NCBI RefSeq assembly: GCF_900108185.1
Contig: NZ_FNVA01000002.1
Location: 434,001-498,000, forward strand
Direction of reading: 5' to 3'
DNA: 64,000 nucleotides
Source: Bryocella elongata
GTDB lineage: Bacteria > Acidobacteriota > Terriglobia > Terriglobales > Acidobacteriaceae
A program made the translations under genes and the position numbers. The notes under the pieces are model-generated. The model was not told the DNA's origin and did no database searches. It worked only from the letters and a program-made list of their open reading frames with translations. The first letter of the stretch is position 1; each line of letters begins with the position of its first letter. Below are positions 56,990-64,000 of this stretch, in pieces.

Positions 56990-58212
56990 ACGGCAAGGGC
57001 AACAATCTCATCACCGTGCTCGATGTGGGCAGCTCGAAGACGACCGTGCTGGTGGCAGAGCTGCTGGACGGTGTGTTGCGCTATCGCGGTCACGGCGTGG
57101 AGAACTCGCGCGGCATGCGCCGTGGCGTCATCGCTGATCTTGGGCCTGCAGCCGACGTCGTGAACCTGGCTGCGCTGGCGGCGGAGAAGGCCTGCAAGGC
57201 TCCCATTGAGACGGCTGTCGTCGGTGTGGGCGGACCGCACATCCGCGGTATGAACTCGCAGGGCGGCATCAGCATGGGCAGCCGCATGAAGGAGATCACC
57301 CGCGAGGACGTGCGCAGTGCGATTGACCGCGCGCGGTCGATTGGGTTGGCTCCGGACCGCGAGGTGCTGCACCTTCTGCCGCAGCAATTTATTCTGGACG
57401 ACCAGGCTGCCATCCACGATCCCATCGGCATGGTGGGCAATCGGCTGGAGGTCTGCCTGCACCTCACCACGTGCTCCGGCTCCGCGCTGCAGAACGTTGT
57501 GACGTGCGCCAACAAGGCGGGTCTCGAGGTGGTCGACACCATCTACGAGGGCATCGCTTCGGCTGAGGCTGTGCTTTCGGCCGATGAGCGTGAGCTGGGT
57601 GTGTGCCTCGTGGACATTGGCGCGAGCTCCACCGAGCTGATCGTGTACTTCGAAGGCGCAGTCGCCCACACGGCGGTGCTGCCGATCGGCGGCGATCACT
57701 TCACCAACGACCTTGCGGTCGGCCTGCACATCAGCGTGCAGGAGGCCGAGCACCTGAAGCGCACCTTCGGCAGCGCTGTCGTGACCAGCGTTCCGCAGCT
57801 CAACGAGATTGAGGTCGGCGGGGACCTTTCCACCGGCGGGGGCGCGGCACGGATGGTGCGGCAGCGCTATCTCGCGGAGATCCTCGAGCCGCGTGCGCTG
57901 GAGCTGCTTCGCATGTTGCGCGACAACCTGCGCAACGGCGGCGTGCTGGAAGCCATGGGCGCGGGTTGTGTCTTCACCGGCGGCGGCGCTAACCTTACTG
58001 GCCTGATGGACCACGCGGAGAGCCTGCTGCGCGTGCCTGCGCGCATCGGCTACCCTGTACCGCTGAGCCGCATGCCGCCGGATCTGGCGCGGCCGGAGTT
58101 CTCCTCCGCCATAGGGATGCTGCTCTACACGCACCGCACGCAGGTTCGCAGGGCCAGCGAAGAGCAGGGGCTCAAGCAGAAGCTGAAGGCGATCTTCGCG
58201 GGAACGTATTAG
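56986..58212 (+). CDS. ftsA: Cell division protein FtsA
   Basis: 408 residues from ATG 56986, overlapping the ftsQ stop (ATGA) with AGGAGGG 8 nt upstream; the longer frame to 56626 is shadow. Actin-like ATPase motifs: ITVLDVGSSKTTVLVAEL, LGVCLVDIGASSTELIVYFEGA and CVFTGGGANLTGLMDHA. The SHS2 insertion is at EDVRSAIDRARSIGLAPDREVLHLLPQQFILD. The C-terminal LKQKLKAIFAGTY is a short amphipathic membrane-targeting helix. FtsA anchors FtsZ filaments to the membrane. Confidence 0.95.
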   Translation: MNGKGNNLITVLDVGSSKTTVLVAELLDGVLRYRGHGVENSRGMRRGVIADLGPAADVVNLAALAAEKACKAPIETAVVGVGGPHIRGMNSQGGISMGSRMKEITREDVRSAIDRARSIGLAPDREVLHLLPQQFILDDQAAIHDPIGMVGNRLEVCLHLTTCSGSALQNVVTCANKAGLEVVDTIYEGIASAEAVLSADERELGVCLVDIGASSTELIVYFEGAVAHTAVLPIGGDHFTNDLAVGLHISVQEAEHLKRTFGSAVVTSVPQLNEIEVGGDLSTGGGAARMVRQRYLAEILEPRALELLRMLRDNLRNGGVLEAMGAGCVFTGGGANLTGLMDHAESLLRVPARIGYPVPLSRMPPDLARPEFSSAIGMLLYTHRTQVRRASEEQGLKQKLKAIFAGTY

Positions 58213-58229
58213 GAGCAGCGCTGGCGCGT

Positions 58230-58283
58230 TAGCGGCTGCTCTATTAGCGGCTGCTCTATCGGTGGTTGCTTTATCGGTGGTTG
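58230..58283. repeat. 15-bp tandem repeats after ftsA
   Basis: TAGCGGCTGCTCTAT occurs twice (58230-58244, 58245-58259), followed by the variant CGGTGGTTGCTTTAT (58260-58274) and a partial fourth unit to 58283, in the gap between the convergent ftsA and amidohydrolase genes. Confidence 0.85.
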
Positions 58284-58308
58284 AAGGGCGCGGCCGTATT
58301 GGGGGGCT

Positions 58309-59694
58309 TTACTTTGGGTCGGGTTTCGCGTCGATGCGCAGGATCGTCTGCAGGAGGACGTTGGCGCCGTTGGCGATGTCGGGCCAGCGGGAGAGCTCCT
58401 TCGGCGAATGGCTGATCCCCCCGATGCTGGGGACGAAGATCATGCCCATGGGAGCGAGCTTGGCGACTTCCTGGGCATCGTGACCCGCGCCGCTGGGAAG
58501 ATGCATTGCCGTCAGGCCCAGCCCGGCGATCGAGGCCTCGATATCGCTCTGAATCGCCTTGTTTGCCAGCGCGGGACGCGCCCGCTCGAGATGGGTCATG
58601 GTGATCTCGGTGCCCGTCTGCCTGGCGATCTCCTGTACCCGGAGCGCCATCGCTTTGCCCAGGGAATCGATCGTGCTTTCCGAGAGATCGCGGAACTGGA
58701 TCGACAAGCTCACCCGCCCCGGAATCACGTTGGGAGCATCCGGAAAGACCTCGAAGCGCCCCACTGTACCGACCTGGCGGCCGGGCATCGCGTTCGTCAC
58801 GTCGCGAACCGCCTGCACGATGTAGGAGGCGGCATAGAGGGCGTCCTTGCGGCCCGCCATGGGCGTGGTTCCGGCATGGTTGGCGAAGCCCTTTACCTCC
58901 ACTGCATAGTCATCGATGCCGACGATGCCATCCACGACACCGATCTGGATGCCGGCCTTCTCCAGGTTTCCGCCCTGCTCGACGTGCAACTCGAGGTAGC
59001 AGCACATCGATCCCGGCTTTCGCAGCACCTCGGCCAGCCTGTCGGGGTCGCCGCCGATCTTGCGCAGGCCATCGCGCATGGTGATGCCGTAGAAATCGCG
59101 ATTGAGCGTCGCCGCGCCCGGCGTCTCCAGCAGGGACGCGCTGCCGTGGGTTCCGCCTTCTTCGTTGGACCAGATGGCGACCTCCAGCGGGTGGCGCGTT
59201 GGGATGTGGTGATCATTCAAGGTGCGAATGGCCTCGATCGCTCCCATCGAACCGACATCGCCGTCGAAGTTTCCTCCGTTGCGCACCGAATCGATGTGCG
59301 ATCCAAAGACGATGGGCTTGAGCGACGGGTCGCTTCCGGCTCGCTTGCCAATGATGTTTCCTGCGGGATCGATGTGGGGATCGAGTCCGGCCTCGCGCAT
59401 CAGGCCCATCACGTAGGCTCGGCCCGCGACGTCCGCATCGGAGTAGGCCACCCGGCTCACGCCGTCGGCAAAGGTGCCACCGGCTGGGCGGCCGAAGGTG
59501 CTCAGGGTCTCCAGGGACTCCTGCAGGCGCGGCGCGTTGACCCGGGCTGCGGTTTCGCTCTGGGCGCGGCCAGCAGCCGGAATGGCCATTATCAGGAAGG
59601 CGAGCGCCAGGGGCGCGGAGGCCGGAATCGCCGAAATTCCGGGGCATCGCGGCGGCTGCCTCGTTCCCAATACCCGCGTGGTCATTCGCTGCAT
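58309..59694 (-). CDS. Exported M20-family amidohydrolase (carbamoylase / allantoate amidohydrolase type)
   Basis: 461 residues from ATG 59694. A signal peptide (PLALAFLIMAIPAAGRAQS) is followed by metal-binding motifs FGSHIDSVRNGGNFDGDVG, WSNEEGGTHGSASLL and LELHVEQGGNLEKAG, and later FANHAGTTPMAGRKDAL and GAGHDAQEVAKLAPMGMIFVPSIGGISHSPKE. These are the signatures of N-carbamoyl-L-amino-acid hydrolase and allantoate amidohydrolase. The signal peptide is unusual for a family that normally works in the cytoplasm. It lies on the opposite strand between ftsA and ftsZ and is not a division gene. Confidence 0.88.
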   Translation of the reverse strand: MQRMTTRVLGTRQPPRCPGISAIPASAPLALAFLIMAIPAAGRAQSETAARVNAPRLQESLETLSTFGRPAGGTFADGVSRVAYSDADVAGRAYVMGLMREAGLDPHIDPAGNIIGKRAGSDPSLKPIVFGSHIDSVRNGGNFDGDVGSMGAIEAIRTLNDHHIPTRHPLEVAIWSNEEGGTHGSASLLETPGAATLNRDFYGITMRDGLRKIGGDPDRLAEVLRKPGSMCCYLELHVEQGGNLEKAGIQIGVVDGIVGIDDYAVEVKGFANHAGTTPMAGRKDALYAASYIVQAVRDVTNAMPGRQVGTVGRFEVFPDAPNVIPGRVSLSIQFRDLSESTIDSLGKAMALRVQEIARQTGTEITMTHLERARPALANKAIQSDIEASIAGLGLTAMHLPSGAGHDAQEVAKLAPMGMIFVPSIGGISHSPKELSRWPDIANGANVLLQTILRIDAKPDPK

Positions 59695-59876
59695 GGCTTC
59701 GTCTCCCGGATGGATTGTGATTTTTGTCAGCCTACACCCCGTCCCGGTCAGGTCTTCGTCTAACCTGCAAAGGCATCAACTTTGGGGAACGCGGGAGCAA
59801 GCGACTCACCCGGCTCAAGGGCCGTTCTTCGGGCTCCCCAAGACGATTCCGCATCCCGTTCGGTAGACTGGTATTC

Positions 59877-60617
59877 ATGATTTTCGGTAAGCGGTTTGGT
59901 GGGTGGAGGTCCGGCCTCGGGCTGGCCCTGGTTTCGTGTGGGCTGACTGCCCTTCCGGTGGCAAAGGCACAGACGCAGGCTGGCGTATACGTGGGCTATG
60001 CGGCGACGCGAATGAGCGACATCTCCTGCCTTTCGACCTCGGTCGCCTGTTCGAACGGCACGGCCGCTGTGAACGGTACGACGGTCTCAACCGGTCACCT
60101 GAACCCGTCAGGCGTGTTCGTGGGCGGCTACTACGACTGGCGCAAGTTCGGACCCATGACGCTGGGCTTCGACGTCCGCTACATGGATGCACGCTCCAAC
60201 AAGAGCGCTGTCACCTCCGGCGGCGGCGAGAACATGGTCACCTCCAACACCGTTCTGGGTGGTGTCCGCGGTTCGTTCCCGACGCCGATCCACTGGATTC
60301 GGCCTTACATCCAGGCTTCCGTGGGCCACACCAGTTCGAACGTCACAGAACCCACCTGCATCACGGGTGGGGGCGGGACGCTGCTTTGCAGCTCCACGAC
60401 GGTGACCAGCCCGGTACCGCGCCAATACGACAGCTTCTTCACCGTCGAAGGCTTTGGTGGCGTGGATATCCGCATCTCGAGCTTCCTTTCGCTGCGTGCG
60501 ATTGAGCTTGGCTACGGCAACATGAACCGCCTCGGCAATGGCACGAGCGGCACCACGAGCTCGGTTGGCCTTTCGTCCGTCGGCGCTGCAGTGATCCTGC
60601 ACCTGCCGCAGCGGTAA
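59877..60617 (+). CDS. Outer-membrane beta-barrel protein
   Basis: 246 residues from ATG 59877. The signal peptide (SGLGLALVSCGLTALPVAKAQT) precedes strands of an eight-stranded porin-like barrel: AGVYVGYAATRMSD, GVFVGGYYDWRKFGPMTLGFDVRYMD, GGVRGSFPTPIHWIRPYIQASVGHTSSN and the end SVGLSSVGAAVILHLPQR. No enzyme motif is seen. It stands alone between the amidohydrolase and ftsZ and has its own terminator. Confidence 0.75.
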   Translation: MIFGKRFGGWRSGLGLALVSCGLTALPVAKAQTQAGVYVGYAATRMSDISCLSTSVACSNGTAAVNGTTVSTGHLNPSGVFVGGYYDWRKFGPMTLGFDVRYMDARSNKSAVTSGGGENMVTSNTVLGGVRGSFPTPIHWIRPYIQASVGHTSSNVTEPTCITGGGGTLLCSSTTVTSPVPRQYDSFFTVEGFGGVDIRISSFLSLRAIELGYGNMNRLGNGTSGTTSSVGLSSVGAAVILHLPQR

Positions 60618-60633
60618 GGGCGTTTTCGTTCGT

Positions 60634-60663
60634 GCCATGAGCCGCCTGCGGGCGGCTCATGGC
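60634..60663. terminator. Terminator hairpin after the barrel gene
   Basis: 13-bp perfect stem GCCATGAGCCGCC (60634-60646) / GGCGGCTCATGGC (60651-60663) with loop TGCG, 17 bp after the stop. Only a short GTTT follows. Confidence 0.7.
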
Positions 60664-60896
60664 GTTTCAGGGCCCCGAGCTTCGCGCGGAGGGTGATCTC
60701 CTTCGCCCATGCCGTTCCAGGGCAGGCAGAGTCTTACCAACAACAGGTATTTCGGGAAGTTTCTTCACGAAGGCGGCTTTTCTGTAGCCCAACTGGGTGC
60801 ACGAGGGAAAGTTTGCGGAGAATTTCCCCGGCCTGCCGTTGCACAATGAGTTAACGCGGGCCTTGGCACGCGTGTGTCTGAAGGAGCCTTACTCTC

Positions 60897-62627
60897 ATGT
60901 CCAATCAGCCTGACGACGCGCTGCGGATTCACTATCACGACGAGGTGCAGCGCAATGCGCGCATCAAGGTCATCGGTGTCGGCGGCGGTGGCACCAACGC
61001 TGTCAATCGCATGATCGCAGCCAGTGTGGAGGGCGTGGAGTTCATCGCCGCCAACACGGACGCCCAGGCGCTCGAGCAGTCGAACGCCCCGGTGAAGCTG
61101 CAGCTGGGCGTCAAGCTGACCAGCGGCCTCGGCGCAGGTGCGAATCCGGACATCGGCCGGCGCGCGGCTCTTGAGGACTCCGACAAGATCATTGAAGCGC
61201 TCGAGGGCGCGGACATGGTGTTTATCACCACCGGCCTTGGCGGAGGCACAGGCACGGGCGCTGCCCCGGTCATCGCTTCGCTGGCCAGCGAGATGGGCGC
61301 GCTGACCGTTGCGGTCGTCACCAAGCCATTCGCCTTTGAGGGCAAGCGCCGCGCCAAGCAGGCCGAGCGCGGCGTGCAGGAGCTGCTGGAGTCCGTCGAC
61401 ACGCTGATCGTCATCCCCAATGAGAAGCTGCTGGCCGTTGCCAAGGACGCGGGGTTCTTTGAGAGCTTCCGCATCGCCGACGACGTGCTGCGCCAAGGCG
61501 TGCAGGGGATCTCAGACATCATCACCATCCCGGGCGTCATCAACCGCGACTTCGCGGACGTGAAGACGACCATGGCGGGCATGGGGTACTCCGTGATGGG
61601 GACTGCCGTTCGCTCCGGCCCGGATCGCGCCCGTGAAGCTGCGATGGCCGCGATGGCCTCGCCGCTGCTCGAAGCCGGTGCGATCGACGGCGCGAAGGGC
61701 ATCCTGATCAACATCACGGGCTCGAGCTCGTTGAAGCTCAACGAGGTGAACGAGGCCTCGACCATCATTCAGAACGCCGCACACGAGGATGCCAACATCA
61801 TCTTCGGCGCGGTGCAGGATGAGCGCATGGGCGATGACGTAAAGATCACCGTCATTGCCACTGGTTTTCGCGACGAGCAGCCCGCGCGCCGCGAGCGCAT
61901 GCTCTCCGGCGCTCTGACCGGCCATGATCACGATGCGGCGGAGTTCGTTCCGGAACCTACCCCGGTGGCTGCGCGCGTCGCCAATGTGCCCTTCGCCAGC
62001 GAAGTTCAGGCTGCTGCAGCTCCGATTCCTGTCATCACGGCTCCGGTCGCGCATGCCGCGGTTGCAGCGGCTCAGCCTTCTGCGCCATTCGCCACCACCG
62101 CGCAGGCGCCTGTGGCGCAGGCACCTGTGGCGCAGGCTCCCATGACTCCGGCTCCCATGGCTCCGGCCGCGCCGACCTTCCCGGCCGCGCTCTCCAGCGC
62201 CATGCACTCCGCTGGTTCGGGCGCGATCCCCATGCAGGAGCCTGCTCCGGGCTATTTTGAACCACGCGGAACTCCGCGCCAGGCCGCTCCGACCCTCAAC
62301 TTTGAGGATCCCCAGCCGCCGCGTCCACGTTCCCTCGAAGCGCACCAGCCCCCCAGCGCGCCGCGCATCGCAGCCCCTGGCTCCTACGTGCCTTCGGCCT
62401 CGGCTGTGCCGCAGCCGGAGCTGGTCCCCGTACCGGCGTCGGTCTTCGACGACGACTTCTTCCGCAAGCCCAACGAGGAGCTGCGCGACAATCCTGAAAA
62501 GGTGACGCCGCCCGAGTCCGCGTGGCCGGAAGCCCGTATCCCAAGTTTCGCGGGGTATGCGCCTGATTCTGGAGACCATAACGACGACGAGCTGGAGATT
62601 CCTGCCTTTCTGAGGCGTAACCCATAG
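60897..62627 (+). CDS. ftsZ: Cell division protein FtsZ
   Basis: 576 residues from ATG 60897 (GAAGGAG upstream). The tubulin-like GTPase has [34 protein letters not shown] and the T7 loop region [14 protein letters not shown]. The conserved tail [14 protein letters not shown] binds FtsA and other partners. Between core and tail lies a linker of about 230 residues, Ala/Pro-rich with repeated [13 protein letters not shown], much longer than the 50-70 residues common elsewhere. FtsZ polymerises into the division ring. It has its own upstream region of 279 bp after the barrel gene. Confidence 0.97.
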   Translation: MSNQPDDALRIHYHDEVQRNARIKVIGVGGGGTNAVNRMIAASVEGVEFIAANTDAQALEQSNAPVKLQLGVKLTSGLGAGANPDIGRRAALEDSDKIIEALEGADMVFITTGLGGGTGTGAAPVIASLASEMGALTVAVVTKPFAFEGKRRAKQAERGVQELLESVDTLIVIPNEKLLAVAKDAGFFESFRIADDVLRQGVQGISDIITIPGVINRDFADVKTTMAGMGYSVMGTAVRSGPDRAREAAMAAMASPLLEAGAIDGAKGILINITGSSSLKLNEVNEASTIIQNAAHEDANIIFGAVQDERMGDDVKITVIATGFRDEQPARRERMLSGALTGHDHDAAEFVPEPTPVAARVANVPFASEVQAAAAPIPVITAPVAHAAVAAAQPSAPFATTAQAPVAQAPVAQAPMTPAPMAPAAPTFPAALSSAMHSAGSGAIPMQEPAPGYFEPRGTPRQAAPTLNFEDPQPPRPRSLEAHQPPSAPRIAAPGSYVPSASAVPQPELVPVPASVFDDDFFRKPNEELRDNPEKVTPPESAWPEARIPSFAGYAPDSGDHNDDELEIPAFLRRNP

Positions 62628-62771
62628 TGGTATTGCTCCCCAGCGATTTGTTCCAGGAAGCTACAGCGCTGCAAGGAATGCGCCGATAAGTGGGGAGAGT
62701 TTCAACCTCACACCTTCAGGCGGAGGACGATTCGTCGTTCTCTGCCGCACCGGGAGGGTCTTTTTAGGCTC

Positions 62772-64000
62772 ATGACACACCAGCCCTTTTCCAGAATGTT
62801 CCGGCGCCTCGCAACGGCAACCGCGCTGACGCTGCTTTCGGCGGCGACCGCCTTTGCCGGCACGACGGTACACCACCGCGCCGCGGCGAAGGAGCGCAGC
62901 TCCGGCCGGGTAAGCTCCCACGTGGCTCCCACGGCGCACTCACGCCACGCGGCTGCCGCGCATACGGCTGCTTCCCGCACTTCGAGGGTTCCTGCGGAGA
63001 GAGCTTCGGCGGGTCGCCGCACGGTGCATGGCCGTGCCGCTGCTGTCCCCGTCGTCACCCGGCGCCACTATTATGGCGAACGCTTCACGGCCTCCAGCTT
63101 CGCCGATACGTCCTCGGTCACGGCCGGGGACGTCACCGCCGGTGAGGATCCGGTGGTGCGCGCCGCAGCCATTGAGGCGCTCGGCAACATGAACGGCACC
63201 GTCGTCGCGATCGATCCCTCGAGCGGCCGGATTCTGGCGATGGTGAACCAGAAGCTGGCGCTGAGCTCTGGCGCGGAGCCCTGCTCGACCATCAAGGTCG
63301 CCGTGGCGCTCTCGGCGCTGAAGGAAGGCCTGGTCAAGGCCGATACCCCGGTGAATCTCGGCGGCCACTACTCGCTGGATCTCACCCATGCGCTCGCGAA
63401 GAGCGTGAACCTGTACTTCGAGGTGCTGGGGCGCGCGATGGGCTTCGAGCGCGTGAAGCACTACGCGAACCAGTTTGGCCTGGGCGAGCTGGCGGGCTAC
63501 AACATCCCCGGCGAGCAGCTGGGAACCTATCCCGACAACGAGCTTCCGCAGGCGCAGGGTGGTGTGGGCCGCATGTGTTCCTTCGGCGAGAGCATCTCCA
63601 TGACGCCGCTGCAGCTGGGCGCGCTGGTCTCGGCGATCGCCAACGGCGGCACGCTCTATTACCTCCAGCACCCCACCAGCCCGGACGAGCTGACCGCCTT
63701 TGAGCCCAAGGTGAAGCGGCTGCTCGACATCAAGGACGTCATTCCTGAGATCCTGCCCGGCATGCAGGGTGCGGTGAACTTCTCTAACGGGACTGCCCGT
63801 TCCCTGCGCGCCAACTTCCAGCAGTTCCCGGTCTTCGGCAAGACGGGCACGTGCTCCAACAACGGCACGCGCTTCGGATGGTTCGTGAGCTATGGCGATG
63901 CTCCCACCGGGCGCATCGTCACGGTGATCTTCCTCGAAGGCGGCAGGCCGACGTTTGGTCCCAAGGCTGCGGAGCTGACCGGAGAGTTCTATCGCGCGAT
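62772..64000 (+). CDS. Exported penicillin-binding transpeptidase-domain protein (cut by window end)
   Basis: The frame is open from ATG 62772 to the window edge (about 409 residues, no stop). The N-terminus FRRLATATALTLLSAATAFAGT is a signal peptide or anchor, followed by a basic, His/Ala/Arg-rich stretch of about 70 residues of low complexity. Transpeptidase motifs follow: S172-TIK in AEPCSTIKVAVALSAL, S213-VN in HALAKSVNLYFEV and K357-TG in VFGKTGTCSNNGTRFGWF. SMTPLQLGALVSAIANGG is typical of penicillin-binding transpeptidases. It would cross-link peptidoglycan in the periplasm. The C-terminus is missing. Confidence 0.85.
   Translation, partial: MTHQPFSRMFRRLATATALTLLSAATAFAGTTVHHRAAAKERSSGRVSSHVAPTAHSRHAAAAHTAASRTSRVPAERASAGRRTVHGRAAAVPVVTRRHYYGERFTASSFADTSSVTAGDVTAGEDPVVRAAAIEALGNMNGTVVAIDPSSGRILAMVNQKLALSSGAEPCSTIKVAVALSALKEGLVKADTPVNLGGHYSLDLTHALAKSVNLYFEVLGRAMGFERVKHYANQFGLGELAGYNIPGEQLGTYPDNELPQAQGGVGRMCSFGESISMTPLQLGALVSAIANGGTLYYLQHPTSPDELTAFEPKVKRLLDIKDVIPEILPGMQGAVNFSNGTARSLRANFQQFPVFGKTGTCSNNGTRFGWFVSYGDAPTGRIVTVIFLEGGRPTFGPKAAELTGEFYRA

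Noticed and set aside
60841-60896. Possible sigma-54 promoter before ftsZ (TGGCACG near 60866)
   Set aside because: The -12 element does not match TTGC at the required distance.

Overview
The window reads as chromosomal DNA of a GC-rich Acidobacteriota, most likely class Terriglobia / family Acidobacteriaceae (Terriglobus, Granulicella or Edaphobacter type). The reasons are three very large TonB-dependent receptors with carboxypeptidase-regulatory-like N-termini, a TPR + CRTAC1/ASPIC-UnbV pair, a fused TreS-maltokinase with GlgE and TreYZ, and a division cluster ending in FtsZ with the tail [14 protein letters not shown]. This placement is inference from gene content; no marker gene such as 16S rRNA is present.

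Layout. (1) 1-22.2 kb is a carbohydrate-uptake and degradation region: the end of a TonB-dependent receptor, a TPR/CRTAC1 pair, a GH30 glycosidase, a type-B carboxylesterase, a GH3 beta-glucosidase, a KdpDE-like two-component system, two complete receptors with a putative regulator between them, and a Tat-exported GH1 enzyme. (2) 22.4-24.4 kb holds tRNA-Pro(CGG) and an OmpA-like surface protein. (3) 24.5-28.3 kb is an assimilatory sulfate reduction operon, cysD-cysN-cysH. In front of it lies an unlisted 26-codon reading frame with seven cysteines, whose ATG falls at the predicted transcription start. This looks like a leaderless cysteine-responsive leader peptide. CysN carries an eroded APS-kinase domain and CysH is of the iron-sulfur APS-reductase type, so the route appears to bypass PAPS. 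(4) 28.3-33.8 kb holds xdhC and a MobA-like gene, convergent with a three-subunit molybdenum hydroxylase. (5) 33.9-36.1 kb has an exported metallo-beta-lactamase-fold protein, an orphan acyl carrier protein and an MscS/CmpX-like membrane protein. (6) 36.1-51.3 kb is a trehalose / alpha-glucan region: GT-like protein, TreS-maltokinase, GlgE, GH15, TreY, TreZ and a Nudix hydrolase, interrupted by DUF433 and DUF2199 genes. Together it can make trehalose from glucan (TreYZ), convert it to maltose and maltose-1-phosphate (TreS-Mak) and extend glucan again (GlgE).

(7) 51.25-54.2 kb looks like accessory DNA: a 21-nt poly-C tract, a less GC-rich gene joining a helical region of a kind met in bacterial immunity proteins to a RibD-type deaminase domain, then about 1 kb of palindromic and tandem repeats. 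(8) 54.2-64 kb has a VWA protein, ftsQ-ftsA, a secreted M20 amidohydrolase and an outer-membrane barrel on the way to ftsZ, and the start of an exported penicillin-binding transpeptidase that runs off the window.

The two most promising unexplained items are the polycysteine leader / attenuator in front of cysD and the deaminase-fusion protein in the accessory patch.
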